Shown here one piece after another: positions 7,098-14,903 of a stretch of DNA of 64,000 bases. The notes below the pieces were generated by a model that worked only from the letters and a program-made list of their open reading frames with translations, did not search any database and was not told where the DNA came from. The DNA comes from Companilactobacillus nantensis DSM 16982. Its GTDB lineage: Bacteria > Bacillota > Bacilli > Lactobacillales > Lactobacillaceae. The position numbers were made by a program, and so were the translations under genes. The first letter of the stretch is position 1; each line of letters starts with the position of its first letter. The stretch covers positions 36,314 through 100,313 of the forward strand of contig NZ_AZFV01000009.1 of the NCBI RefSeq assembly GCF_001435815.1. Reading direction: 5' to 3'.

Positions 7098-8108
7098 TCA
7101 ATGAATTGAATTTACTATTGCTTTGAAAAGTGCTATTAGATCTTTTACTAAAGAATAATAGCCATCTATGTTGGAAAGAAGATTTATTAAAAGTACTAGT
7201 TTGATTAATAAAGAATTATTAAAGGTGGCGTTCGTTTTATGAGGAGTATAAGAATCTTCATTCGCTTTTTCATTATTAGAATCCTTACTTTGGGTATTGG
7301 ATTCTATACTATCCAACCTTTCCTTAATCATTTTCAGTTCCTCGGAAAATTGAACTGGATCTATGACACTTTCAATTTGATCAGTATATTGATCTTTATC
7401 ATCACTATCAATATAAGAATCAGAAAATTCTTTTTGAACGCTATCATATGCCTCGTTGAGTTTATTAAATGAACTAGTTGGCATATCAGATAGTGTATTG
7501 AATGATGACTGTAGATCTACTGACAATCTAAAATCTAATTTTGATAAAGATTTATATGTACCTTTTATTGATGCATTCATCCAAGAAGGATTAAAAGCAG
7601 ATTTTGGAATAGAAACGGAAGCATTGAGCACGGATTTAGGAACTAAACTTGCAGCGGATAAAGCTGCTTTAGAACCTAATCCCATAGCAGCCAAAGATTG
7701 TTTAGAAAATGTATTTTGAATATCAAATGGTGATTTAGGAACTAAACTTGCAGCGGATAGAGCTGCTTTAGAACCTAATCCCATAGCAGCCAAAGATTGT
7801 TTAGAAAATGTATTTTGAATATCAAATGGTGATTTAGGAACTAAACTTGCAGCGGATAGAGTTGCCTTAGAACCTAATCCCATAGCAGCCAAAGATTGTT
7901 TAGAAAATGTATTTTGAATATCAAATGGTGATTTAGGAACTAAACTTGCAGCGGATAGAGTTGCCTTAGAACCTAATCCCATAGCGACTAAGGATTGCTT
8001 AGAAAATAAATTTTCATTGATACGAAATGGTTTGGAGATTGATGGAATAATATCTAAAACGAAATTGGACGTATTATTCTTTCTTTTGTACTTGTAATTA
8101 TCCCCCAT
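7098..8108 (-). CDS. Leftward accessory gene: tandem-repeat protein with hydrophobic C-terminus
   Basis: A 336-residue protein not assigned to a family. After a basic start it carries about four copies of a 33-residue unit (FSKQSLAAMGLGSKA, LSAASLVPKSPFDIQNT), then decayed repeat-like segments (SIPKSAFNPSW, MPTSSFNKL), an acidic coiled-coil stretch (about 225-280) and a hydrophobic C-terminal helix pair (LLIKLVLLINLL and LVKDLIALFKAIV). The ATG at 8108 has GAGGTG upstream; a GTG 12 bases earlier is the weaker choice. It has its own promoter and terminator and runs against the early operon. Layout and membrane tail resemble abortive-infection or exclusion proteins, but that is inference. Confidence 0.7.
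   Translation of the reverse strand: MGDNYKYKRKNNTSNFVLDIIPSISKPFRINENLFSKQSLVAMGLGSKATLSAASLVPKSPFDIQNTFSKQSLAAMGLGSKATLSAASLVPKSPFDIQNTFSKQSLAAMGLGSKAALSAASLVPKSPFDIQNTFSKQSLAAMGLGSKAALSAASLVPKSVLNASVSIPKSAFNPSWMNASIKGTYKSLSKLDFRLSVDLQSSFNTLSDMPTSSFNKLNEAYDSVQKEFSDSYIDSDDKDQYTDQIESVIDPVQFSEELKMIKERLDSIESNTQSKDSNNEKANEDSYTPHKTNATFNNSLLIKLVLLINLLSNIDGYYSLVKDLIALFKAIVNSIH
7633..8028. repeat. Four tandem 99-bp repeats
   Basis: Units start at 7633, 7732, 7831 and 7930, exactly 99 bp apart, each opening with GATTTAGGAACTAAACTT. Neighbouring units differ at only a few bases, mainly at an AAAGCTGCTTT versus AGAGTTGCCTT position; the fourth diverges toward its end. The period is a multiple of three, so copy-number change keeps the reading frame of the leftward gene. 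Confidence 0.95.
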
Positions 8109-8130
8109 AATAAATTTCACCTCTCATATT

Positions 8131-8144
8131 AAAAGTATATCAAA
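8131..8144 (-). promoter_or_regulatory. Extended -10 promoter box of the leftward repeat-protein gene
   Basis: The minus strand reads TTTGATATACTTTT, the same TGA-TATACT box as at 5651-5666, about 25 bases before the ATG at 8108. A possible -35 TTGCTC lies 19 bases upstream. Confidence 0.55.
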
Positions 8145-8156
8145 GGAGCCATTATA

Positions 8157-8273
8157 TTGAGCAATAATATTCGCGTTAAAACAGATGATGAATACAGTCC
8201 GATTGGTGACATGGAGCCATACGATCAATATTCAGACGACAAATTAACAGGGGATGAACCACATGATTATTAA
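8157..8273 (+). CDS. Small acidic early protein
   Basis: A 38-residue open frame beginning with TTG 8157, nine bases after AGGAG (8143-8147). Composition is strongly acidic (DDEYSP, SDDKLTGDEP). It overlaps the next gene by 11 bp, supporting coupled translation. No family recognised. Confidence 0.5.
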   Translation: MSNNIRVKTDDEYSPIGDMEPYDQYSDDKLTGDEPHDY

Positions 8274-8520
8274 CAAAGACGTAGTGGCAATCGATGAATC
8301 ACTTAATCATCATGCACGAGTTTGTAAAGAAATTGGTCGAACTGATGAACAGATTGAATCATATAAGGCAGACCAATATCTGAATAAGTTGCAGGGAATT
8401 GATTACGAACCGTTACAACATTCTATTAATCGATTAAAGAAGCATCGTGTGGAACTTGAGAATGACAAACAGCATGCTGAAACGGATATTTACAACAGAT
8501 TTGAGCATTACTATTCCTAA
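8263..8520 (+). CDS. Hypothetical early protein
   Basis: An 85-residue hydrophilic, mostly helical protein with a coiled-coil-like C-terminal half (NRLKKHRVELENDKQHAE). The start is placed at ATG 8263, ten bases from AGGGG; the ATG at 8254 is too close to that site. It lies in the early operon between the accessory cassette and the recombination genes. Function unknown. Confidence 0.65.
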   Translation: MIINKDVVAIDESLNHHARVCKEIGRTDEQIESYKADQYLNKLQGIDYEPLQHSINRLKKHRVELENDKQHAETDIYNRFEHYYS

Positions 8521-8534
8521 ATAGAGGTGAAAGT

Positions 8535-8711
8535 ATGAATCAGGAAACACATTTCCAAATAGAAAGGTTTCAAGATATTTGTATTCAATATGGCTATCAG
8601 CAAACCATGTGTGAACTGAAAAAAGATCTTAATACTAAAGCTCTTTTATATTCAGCGAGAGTTATGAATACAGAAAAAAAGTCGCTCTCAACGGCAATTG
8701 AGGACGACTAG
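8535..8711 (+). CDS. Small hypothetical early protein
   Basis: A 58-residue open frame with GAGGTG seven bases before ATG 8535. It has two cysteines (Cys16, Cys26) and ends in an acidic tail. It fills the space between the previous gene and the DUF1351 gene in the same direction. Not recognised. Confidence 0.55.
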   Translation: MNQETHFQIERFQDICIQYGYQQTMCELKKDLNTKALLYSARVMNTEKKSLSTAIEDD

Positions 8712-8731
8712 AAATAAAAATATTTAACAAT

Positions 8732-8747
8732 AAAAGTATATCACGAA
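8732..8747 (-). promoter_or_regulatory. Third copy of the leftward extended -10 box
   Basis: The minus strand reads GTGATATACTTTTA, matching the two boxes that precede the leftward accessory genes. No leftward gene follows it now. It may drive antisense RNA, or mark a lost cassette. Confidence 0.35.
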
Positions 8748-8758
8748 AGAGGTAGCTC

Positions 8759-9664
8759 ATGGCTAATGAAATAGTACTTCAAGATTTCAATGTTAATTTT
8801 ACACCCACTAAAATCACAATTAACAACGAAGAAGGATTGAAGAAAGAACTAGAGGTAATTTCTAATAAATATAAAAATTTGATTGTTACTGAGGACAATC
8901 TCAAAAGCGTCAAATCCACTAGAGCTAAGTTGAACTCTTTGAATAAAGGATTAGATGACAAGCGAAAAGAAATCAAGTCTAGTTACAACGAGCCTCTGAC
9001 TGAATTTGAGGATAAGGTAAAAGGTTTTAGGGATATTATCAATCAGTCATTAATTCCCATTGATAAAGGAATCAAGATTTTAGAAGAGTCACAACGTGAG
9101 GAACGGTTAAATCATGTTGAGGAACTAATCAATAATATGGCTCCAGAATATGGTGTTGATCCTGAAGCAATCCAAATTGAAAAGTCTTGGACTAATAAGA
9201 CAATGACCGATATCAAACTAACCAAGATACTTGCTGATGGATTCAATACTTTAAAACGTCAAAAGGATCTGTTCGAAACTAATAAGCAATTGGTTATCGA
9301 ACATTGCAAATATGTTGGGATTGAATCAGAAGGATGGGTCGGCCAATTGTCTGATGATTACAACGCAACCGAAGTAATTAAGGCAATTGATCAATTTATT
9401 GAAGATAAGAAACAAAAAGAAATCAAAGAACAAAATCGTATTGAATCTGAACAAGCAATCAAAGAAGCAACACAACAAAATGTTGGTAATACTACCGTTG
9501 ATACTGAAACGGGCGAAGTGATTGATAAGTCACCAACAGAATACACGGTAACTGTTCAACTTGTCGGTAGTAAGTTTGACATTATTCAAGCTGTTCAAAA
9601 AATCAATGGTTTTGATAATGTGACAAATAATATTATCAATCCACTAAGTTCATGGGAGGGTTAG
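8759..9664 (+). CDS. DUF1351 phage protein
   Basis: A 301-residue protein with the features of DUF1351: an N-terminal segment around KLNSLNKGLDDKRKEIKSSY, long coiled coils up to about residue 240, and a C-terminal segment YTVTVQLVGSKFDIIQAVQKI. The family is found beside single-strand annealing genes in phages of Firmicutes, which fits the ERF gene that follows. It probably serves recombination or replication, though its biochemistry is not known to me. Confidence 0.85.
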   Translation: MANEIVLQDFNVNFTPTKITINNEEGLKKELEVISNKYKNLIVTEDNLKSVKSTRAKLNSLNKGLDDKRKEIKSSYNEPLTEFEDKVKGFRDIINQSLIPIDKGIKILEESQREERLNHVEELINNMAPEYGVDPEAIQIEKSWTNKTMTDIKLTKILADGFNTLKRQKDLFETNKQLVIEHCKYVGIESEGWVGQLSDDYNATEVIKAIDQFIEDKKQKEIKEQNRIESEQAIKEATQQNVGNTTVDTETGEVIDKSPTEYTVTVQLVGSKFDIIQAVQKINGFDNVTNNIINPLSSWEG

Positions 9665-9666
9665 CA

Positions 9667-10458
9667 ATGGTTGAGACTAAAACAGCAACAACTACATTGG
9701 TTCAAGAACTGACAAAGATTCAAAAAGAGTTAGACAAGATTGAAAAAGATGGTAAGAACAACCGTCAAGGTTTTGATTACGTCAGTGAATCACAAGTTAA
9801 GTCTAAGTTGCAGAATAAGTTAGCTGATCATGGAATTATGATTATCCCTCATTATGAAATTTTGAATACTTGGAATAGCCAAACTAATAAGGGAAATACT
9901 ATGAACTATGTATCAGTCATGGGTACTTTCAAGCTAACTAATGGCTCTGAAGAATTTATTGGAAGCATGCCAGGTATTGGAATGGATTCCGGTGATAAAG
10001 CTATCTACAAGGCTGAGACAGGAGCTCAAAAAAATTTTCTAATGCAGTTGTTCTTAATGTCTACTGGTGATGATCCAGAGAATGACAGCAATAACAATTG
10101 GAATCCTCAACAGCAATATCAATCTAATGATTACAACCAAGCTCCATTCAATGGATATTATCCAACTAACGAGCAATACAACAATCAACCTCCAATGTAT
10201 GGAAACAACAATTATTCAGCACCTAAGCCCTCAAGAATGGCGAATGAAGCTAAAAAAGGCTTGCTGAATCAATTACTAGATAGATTATCGAAGCTTAATC
10301 AGACTGATAGAAATACTTCAACTCAAATGTTACGTAGTCATTTTCCAAAAGTTAATTTTGATCAGCTACCGGATTCAAGCGCTGACAATATGATTACTTT
10401 TATGAATCAACAAATTGAATCTACAGAAAAAGCACTCAAACAGATGGGTGCCTTCTAG
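9667..10458 (+). CDS. erf: ERF-family single-strand annealing protein
   Basis: A 263-residue recombinase of the ERF family. The N-terminal domain (about 1-145) shows FDYVSESQVKSKLQNKLADHGI and a later GDKAIYKAETGAQKN.LMQLF.MST motif, characteristic of ERF. A Gln/Asn/Tyr-rich disordered linker (about 150-195) joins a helical C-terminal end. It anneals single strands for phage recombination and genome circularisation and probably works with the prophage SSB. The start ATG 9667 lies seven bases after GGGAGGG; the earlier frame start overlaps the upstream gene. Confidence 0.9.
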   Translation: MVETKTATTTLVQELTKIQKELDKIEKDGKNNRQGFDYVSESQVKSKLQNKLADHGIMIIPHYEILNTWNSQTNKGNTMNYVSVMGTFKLTNGSEEFIGSMPGIGMDSGDKAIYKAETGAQKNFLMQLFLMSTGDDPENDSNNNWNPQQQYQSNDYNQAPFNGYYPTNEQYNNQPPMYGNNNYSAPKPSRMANEAKKGLLNQLLDRLSKLNQTDRNTSTQMLRSHFPKVNFDQLPDSSADNMITFMNQQIESTEKALKQMGAF

Positions 10459-10466
10459 GCAGAATT

Positions 10467-11123
10467 ATGAAATTCTTTGCAAAAGTAAAAAATATTCAAG
10501 GTAAAAATATTACTTTGGAAATGAATGATGAATTTAATACTTTGAAGGTTCAAAAATTAGCTAATGGTAAGCAACCAGTGATTGAACTTGAACTATCAGA
10601 CAATCGATATATTTCAATTGATCAGCGTAGCAAAATTTATGCGTTGATTGGTGAAATAAGTGAATGGTCAGGGTACATGGTTGAAAAGGAAGCTCCTGGA
10701 GTTATGAAATGGCAGTATCTTACTGAAACCGGTAGGGATTACTTCAGTTTATCTAACTGTACTATGACTCAGGCTAATTCATATCTTAGTTGGTTACTAG
10801 ATTTCTGCTTTGATAATGACGTTCCATTTACCACTAAGACCTGGGATATGCTTCCGAACGATTATGCGATGCAGTTAAGATGTTTGGAACATCATAAGTG
10901 CTGTATCTGTGGTCGACATGCTGACATTGCCCATGTTGAAACGGTTGGTATGGGTAGAAACAGGAAACATATCAATCACAGTAAATATTATTTCATGGCT
11001 TTGTGTCGAGTGCATCACATTGAACAACACAAGATTGGAATCATGTCATTCCTTCAAAAGTACCATATTAAACCCGTTAAATTGGATGATGAAGATCGTA
11101 AGAGATTGAGGATTGGAGGTTAA
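10467..11123 (+). CDS. Putative HNH nuclease
   Basis: A 218-residue protein of the group annotated as putative HNHc nuclease in lactobacillus phages. The N-terminal half is a substrate or scaffold part with SIDQRSKIYALIGEIS. The C-terminal half carries CCICGRHADIAHVE, then HxxHSKYY and a final LCRVHHIEQHKIG, giving two cysteines and several histidines of an HNH-type metal site. It follows the ERF gene by nine bases and probably acts in recombination (junction or flap processing); the exact substrate is not deducible. Confidence 0.85.
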   Translation: MKFFAKVKNIQGKNITLEMNDEFNTLKVQKLANGKQPVIELELSDNRYISIDQRSKIYALIGEISEWSGYMVEKEAPGVMKWQYLTETGRDYFSLSNCTMTQANSYLSWLLDFCFDNDVPFTTKTWDMLPNDYAMQLRCLEHHKCCICGRHADIAHVETVGMGRNRKHINHSKYYFMALCRVHHIEQHKIGIMSFLQKYHIKPVKLDDEDRKRLRIGG

Positions 11124-11125
11124 TC

Positions 11126-11878
11126 ATGGCAATTGTAAGAGGGAAACGAAAAACTAATTTCACAATTATTGGCAATACTGGTTTAAAAGATAAGCGTTTA
11201 TCACTTAAAGCTAAAGGACTACTAGCTTATATGCTTAGCTTGCCTGATGATTGGGTATTCTATGAAACTGAATTGATGGACCATAGCAAAGATGGTCGTG
11301 ATGCTATTAGATCAGCATTAAAGGAATTAGAAAAATCCGGTTATCTAATAAGGCATCAAAAGAGAGAAGACAGTGGCAAGTTTGGTCAAAAAGAGTGGAG
11401 TGTATGGGATGAACCGACGACTGAAAACCCGACAACGGTTAACCAGATATCGGGAAATCCAACAGCGGATAATCCTACACTACAAAGTACTAATGAACCA
11501 ATAACTAATAAACAAAATACTAATAATAAAAGTAATAGTCCAAAGTCTAAAAAGACTTATGGACCTGATGATTTAAATTTTAAAGCTGCTAGTTACTTAG
11601 CAATGAGAATCAAGGATAACAATCCTAATTTTAAGGAACCTAATCTTCAAAAATGGGCTAATACAATTCGATTAATGCACGAACGGGATAACAGGTCGTA
11701 TCAACAAATCAAAATGATGATTGATTGGTGTCAACAACATGATTTTTGGTCTGGGGTAATCCTATCACCTGATAAGTTGAGAATGAAATATGATCAAATG
11801 TTTGTACAATTCAATAAGCGTAAAACTCGTAATAGTTTTAGTTCTGCAGGTGGGACAACTTATCCAGAAATATTTTAG
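11126..11878 (+). CDS. Phage replication initiator (winged-helix, DnaD-like)
   Basis: A 250-residue protein. The N-terminal winged helix (about 1-85: LKAKGLLAYMLSLPDDW, RDAIRSALKELEKSGYL) is typical of phage replication initiators. A low-complexity Pro/Thr/Asn linker (about 95-150) and a helical C-terminal domain follow. It precedes a DnaC-like loader with only 12 bp between, the usual initiator-loader pair. The phage origin often lies within this gene's linker DNA, but I see no convincing iterons here. Confidence 0.8.
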   Translation: MAIVRGKRKTNFTIIGNTGLKDKRLSLKAKGLLAYMLSLPDDWVFYETELMDHSKDGRDAIRSALKELEKSGYLIRHQKREDSGKFGQKEWSVWDEPTTENPTTVNQISGNPTADNPTLQSTNEPITNKQNTNNKSNSPKSKKTYGPDDLNFKAASYLAMRIKDNNPNFKEPNLQKWANTIRLMHERDNRSYQQIKMMIDWCQQHDFWSGVILSPDKLRMKYDQMFVQFNKRKTRNSFSSAGGTTYPEIF

Positions 11879-11890
11879 GAGGTACCGATT

Positions 11891-12649
11891 ATGGAACCTT
11901 TAAACCTCGATGGACCAATGAGACGGATTGCTGCTAAGCATGGAATTGACATTAACAAAATCGATATTGACCAGGTATTAAAACAACGTGATCAACGAGA
12001 AGAATTAGAGGCTGTTAAGTTTACGAATATGAATAATCGAATTAAAAGAACTAGGTTATTCAACAGTTCATTAATCAGTGACGCTGAAGATTTACATCAA
12101 TTCTTTAGCGACTTTGAAATAAGTGATGATGCTCAATCAATTGAGTTCAATAAGGCAACTGATATAGCTAATCGGATTATGTCCGGAGAAGTCGGTAATT
12201 ACACCTTTGCTGGTAAGGCAGGCTCTGGTAAGACAATGCTGGCTGTTAGTATCCTGAATCAAATTATGAATTCTCAAACTAATCTATCTTGTTACTTCGC
12301 TAGTTTCTCAATGTTATTGAACATGACATTAGTTGGAATCAAGGATTTTAGTATGAAACAAAAAGCTTGGGATGTTGAAGACTGTATTAAGGCATGTGAT
12401 GTTTTGGTACTTGATGATCTTGGCTCTGAGAGTGCTATGAAATCTGAAACTGATGAAGCCAGTAATCATACTCAGTCACTACTATTTAGATTGGCTGATT
12501 ATCGTAAGAGCAAGGTAAATATTGTAACAACAAATAATTCTAGTAAAGAATTGCAATCGATTTATAACCCTAAAATATACAGTCGATTAATTGCGAAGAA
12601 ATCAAATAATGCGATTAGATTCGATAGTAAGGACATGAGAAATATATGA
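11891..12649 (+). CDS. DnaC-like helicase loader, AAA+ ATPase
   Basis: A 252-residue AAA+ ATPase that should load the host replicative helicase at the phage origin. Walker A is GKAGSGKTML (about 106-115) and Walker B VLVLDDLGSE (about 173-182), followed by a sensor-I-like IVTTNNSS. The N-terminal ~90 residues would contact the helicase. AGGAGG lies close upstream. The last four bases overlap the start of the next gene. Confidence 0.9.
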   Translation: MEPLNLDGPMRRIAAKHGIDINKIDIDQVLKQRDQREELEAVKFTNMNNRIKRTRLFNSSLISDAEDLHQFFSDFEISDDAQSIEFNKATDIANRIMSGEVGNYTFAGKAGSGKTMLAVSILNQIMNSQTNLSCYFASFSMLLNMTLVGIKDFSMKQKAWDVEDCIKACDVLVLDDLGSESAMKSETDEASNHTQSLLFRLADYRKSKVNIVTTNNSSKELQSIYNPKIYSRLIAKKSNNAIRFDSKDMRNI

Positions 12650-12951
12650 AAAGAATAGATGAGGTTATGACTTTAGATAAAAGTGAATTTGGATTTGAAC
12701 CAGATGGTTTTGATATTGCTAGAAGGGATGTGACCACTATTAGTAACTTGATTGATCATATTCACGCAGAATCCAAAAAAGCATACGAATTAATGAGAGT
12801 GCTTAAAGAAAATAATCAAGTATATACAGGAAATGCAGATGTTCTTGATCAGATAGCTATGATTACTTTAACGTCAAGTGATGCTCATGATTTTTTACTG
12901 GATGATAAAAAGTCATTGGGGATTTTAGATACTAGGAGTTATGAAGAATGA
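12646..12951 (+). CDS. Hypothetical early protein
   Basis: A 101-residue acidic, helical protein starting in the ATGA overlap with the helicase loader and ending in the same kind of overlap with the next small gene. No motif is recognised. The tight coupling indicates co-expression with the replication genes. Confidence 0.65.
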   Translation: MKRIDEVMTLDKSEFGFEPDGFDIARRDVTTISNLIDHIHAESKKAYELMRVLKENNQVYTGNADVLDQIAMITLTSSDAHDFLLDDKKSLGILDTRSYEE

Positions 12952-13112
12952 AAAATATTGATAAAAAAATAACCAGTCCGATAAAGGACTGGAAAAATAT
13001 AGTGATTGTGAATAAGAGTTTAGAACCCATTGCGGTAATCGATAGTGATCAAGTCATATTGAAGGATGGTTATGACTTTAAAATTAATGTAGGAGTTCAG
13101 GATTTAACCTAG
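12948..13112 (+). CDS. Small hypothetical protein
   Basis: A 54-residue open frame from ATG 12948, nine bases after AGGAG and overlapping the previous stop by four bases. It is beta-rich (IVIVNKSLEPIAVIDSDQVI). Its DNA also contains the terminator hairpin of the leftward DUF3892-like gene (12973-12992), and its last bases overlap that gene's end. Not recognised. Confidence 0.5.
   Translation: MKNIDKKITSPIKDWKNIVIVNKSLEPIAVIDSDQVILKDGYDFKINVGVQDLT
12960..12992 (-). terminator. Leftward terminator inside a small rightward gene
   Basis: Perfect stem CCAGTCC (12973-12979) with GGACTGG (12986-12992), followed on the minus strand by TTATTTTTTTAT. It ends the leftward gene at 13104-13310. Confidence 0.75.
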
Positions 13113-13310
13113 ATTATTGTTTATTGATGAATCGGGTTTAGAAACTGGTGTGGGGATATTATGAATCTTTTTAACAGAGTAGTTTGGATAGTTGCCTTTA
13201 TTGATTTCGTTTACAAATTGTTGTCTCGACATATCCGTTCCCTTGTAGTTATCGTGAAAGCTATTATTTCTACCTGAATCTGATTCTGAAGTTACTTTAA
13301 TTCTTGCCAT
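13104..13310 (-). CDS. DUF3892-like small protein, leftward accessory gene
   Basis: A 68-residue protein whose order of motifs (ARIKVTSESDSGRN, FHDNYKGTDMSRQQFVNEI, NYPNYSVKKI, PVSKPDSSINNNLG) fits the small DUF3892 family as I recall it. GGAG occurs about nine bases before the ATG at 13310. It lies opposite to the replication genes and has its own terminator. Function unknown; the family occurs in phages and bacterial chromosomes. Confidence 0.75.
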   Translation of the reverse strand: MARIKVTSESDSGRNNSFHDNYKGTDMSRQQFVNEINKGNYPNYSVKKIHNIPTPVSKPDSSINNNLG

Positions 13311-13437
13311 TATTCTGGCTCCTTATAATTTATTTTGAATAACGCGATTAAGAAGTAATCATGGGGAGGATAAACAAAAACGTGTATTCAATACAAATAT
13401 TCTAGTAAAAGAATTACAGCATGTCAATATACTGTAC

Positions 13438-13451
13438 AGAACAAAAGTTCT
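13438..13451. promoter_or_regulatory. SOS (LexA/DinR) box
   Basis: AGAACAAAAGTTCT is a perfect palindrome matching the Gram-positive SOS consensus GAAC-N4-GTTC. It lies five bases after a -10-like TATACT (13428-13433) and 21 bp before the Xre-type gene at 13472, so LexA would block that transcript and DNA damage would release it. Confidence 0.65.
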
Positions 13452-13471
13452 TATACAAGATGGAGTGTGAA

Positions 13472-13675
13472 ATGTACAAAAATAACTTAAAAAAAATACT
13501 TAAATCTAAAAATATTAGTCAAAGTGAGCTGTCGCGGATTGCAGATATTCCTCGAACTAATATTGTGGCTATTATAAATGGTAAGATAAAAAATCCAACC
13601 ATTGGACTGATGATTAAAATTTCCGATGCACTGAAAATTAGTTTAGACGAATTTAGAGGTGATAAGGATGATTAA
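13472..13675 (+). CDS. Second Xre-type HTH regulator
   Basis: A 67-residue protein, essentially a single HTH_3 domain ([18 protein letters not shown]). The start ATG 13472 follows GGAG by six bases; longer frames from 13421 would include the promoter and SOS box. The SOS box upstream and the eight-base overlap with ssb suggest a damage-induced regulator expressed with ssb. It may assist induction of the prophage or act on a host gene. Confidence 0.8.
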   Translation: MYKNNLKKILKSKNISQSELSRIADIPRTNIVAIINGKIKNPTIGLMIKISDALKISLDEFRGDKDD

Positions 13676-14204
13676 TCGAGTGATTTTGGTCGGACGTTTA
13701 ACTAGAGACCCAGAACTGAGATATACATCTAATGGCGCAGCGGTCGCAAGTTTTACCGTAGCTGTGAATAGACAGTTTACCAATTCCAATGGTGATAGAG
13801 ACGCTGATTTCATTAGATGTGTAGTTTGGCGTAAAGCAGCAGAAAATTTTGCAAATTTCACTCATAAAGGTTCCTTAGTCGGAATTGACGGACGTATTCA
13901 AACAAGTTCTTATGACAATCAACAAGGCCAACGGGTATACAGAACTGATATCATGGTAGAAAACTTTTCATTGCTTGAAACTAAGGCGGAAAACGAACGT
14001 CACAATTCTGATAATGGATATAACAATCAAAGCTCATCTTCAAATTACAATCAGAATTCAAATAATTATAACAATTCAAATAATTCAAATAACCAAAATC
14101 AATATGGTAACAATCAATCAAATAATTCTAATAACAATTCCAGTGATCCATTCCATGGTAATTCCAGTGGAGTACATATTAGTGATGATGATTTGCCATT
14201 TTAA
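13668..14204 (+). CDS. ssb: Single-stranded DNA-binding protein
   Basis: A 178-residue SSB. The OB fold (about 1-110) has the classic [20 protein letters not shown] start, [11 protein letters not shown] and [15 protein letters not shown] long Asn/Ser/Gln-rich linker (about 115-168) ends in the acidic tip DDDLPF, the protein-interaction tail. It protects single strands during phage replication and supports ERF annealing. GAGGTG precedes the ATG at 13668, which overlaps the upstream gene. Confidence 0.95.
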   Translation: MINRVILVGRLTRDPELRYTSNGAAVASFTVAVNRQFTNSNGDRDADFIRCVVWRKAAENFANFTHKGSLVGIDGRIQTSSYDNQQGQRVYRTDIMVENFSLLETKAENERHNSDNGYNNQSSSSNYNQNSNNYNNSNNSNNQNQYGNNQSNNSNNNSSDPFHGNSSGVHISDDDLPF

Positions 14205-14218
14205 TAAAGGAGTAGCTT

Positions 14219-14686
14219 ATGAGTAAAGATAAACAATTAATAAATTTCAATCTATCAGAAATTGCAGAAGGCGCCGTACAAGCCAAATTTGCCAAAGAGG
14301 TGCAAAGAGTGTGCGAAAACATTCTTGATTTGAATACAGATGCAAGCAAGAAACGTAAAATCACTCTCACTTTGACGTATGTACCTAATGATCAAAGAAA
14401 TTCAGTAGACGTTGGAGTTGAAGCTAAATCTACTTTGGCACCACAAGTTGGAACGTCGACAACCATGTTGCTTGGTAGAGATATGAATACTGGATTTATT
14501 GCCGCTAATGAATTGAAGTCCAATGTACCAGGTCAAACTTATATTGATGTCGATGATGGTAAGGCTAAGACGGATATTGGTGAGTCGGTTGATGAAGTGG
14601 AATCAAAAGAAAAAGTTGCTGAAGAAAACATTGAAAATTCAGATAAAAAGCAAAACATTATTGATTTACAAAAAAATAAGGCATAG
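14219..14686 (+). CDS. Phage 'replication terminator' family protein
   Basis: A 155-residue protein resembling the group annotated as replication terminator protein in phages of lactobacilli and bacilli: NLSEIAEGAVQAKF, then DASKKRKITLTLTY, VEAKSTLAPQ and a late GQTYIDVDDG, ending in a variable acidic tail with IIDLQK. The annotation is traditional and not well founded, so the name should be read as a family label. It follows ssb by 14 bp. Confidence 0.7.
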   Translation: MSKDKQLINFNLSEIAEGAVQAKFAKEVQRVCENILDLNTDASKKRKITLTLTYVPNDQRNSVDVGVEAKSTLAPQVGTSTTMLLGRDMNTGFIAANELKSNVPGQTYIDVDDGKAKTDIGESVDEVESKEKVAEENIENSDKKQNIIDLQKNKA

Positions 14687-14696
14687 GTAAACACAA

Positions 14697-14903
14697 ATGG
14701 ATATGACAACTGAAACTATTGAAAAGATTCAAGAATTATCATTAGAAGCTGCAGGAGAAAAGATTCAAATCGTTGATGGTCAAAATTATTATATAGACGG
14801 CGATGGAGATTTATGTTTGATTGTTCCCAAGGATTTATCAGATGAATCTATTGGGTTAAGAACATTAACAGGTTTAATTGCTTTAGTAAAAAAATATGGA
14901 TGA
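14697..14903 (+). CDS. Small phage protein (first of a coupled pair)
   Basis: A 68-residue acidic protein with the segment QIVDGQNYYIDGDGDLCLIVP and a C-terminal LRTLTGLIALVKKYG. Its end overlaps the start of the next gene by eight bases at ATGGATGA. The content of the two reads like the N- and C-terminal parts of one longer phage protein. Function unknown. Confidence 0.6.
   Translation: MDMTTETIEKIQELSLEAAGEKIQIVDGQNYYIDGDGDLCLIVPKDLSDESIGLRTLTGLIALVKKYG

Noticed and set aside
7239..7719. Two plus-strand open frames opposite the leftward repeat-protein gene
   Set aside because: No ribosome sites; composition is that of the antisense of a repetitive gene.
7633..8028. CRISPR array
   Set aside because: Direct 99-bp units without spacers, within a coding frame; no CRISPR array or cas gene is seen in the window.
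11405..11475. Possible phage origin iterons in the initiator linker
   Set aside because: The Pro/Thr/Asn codons look repetitive, but no DNA unit repeats clearly enough to call iterons.
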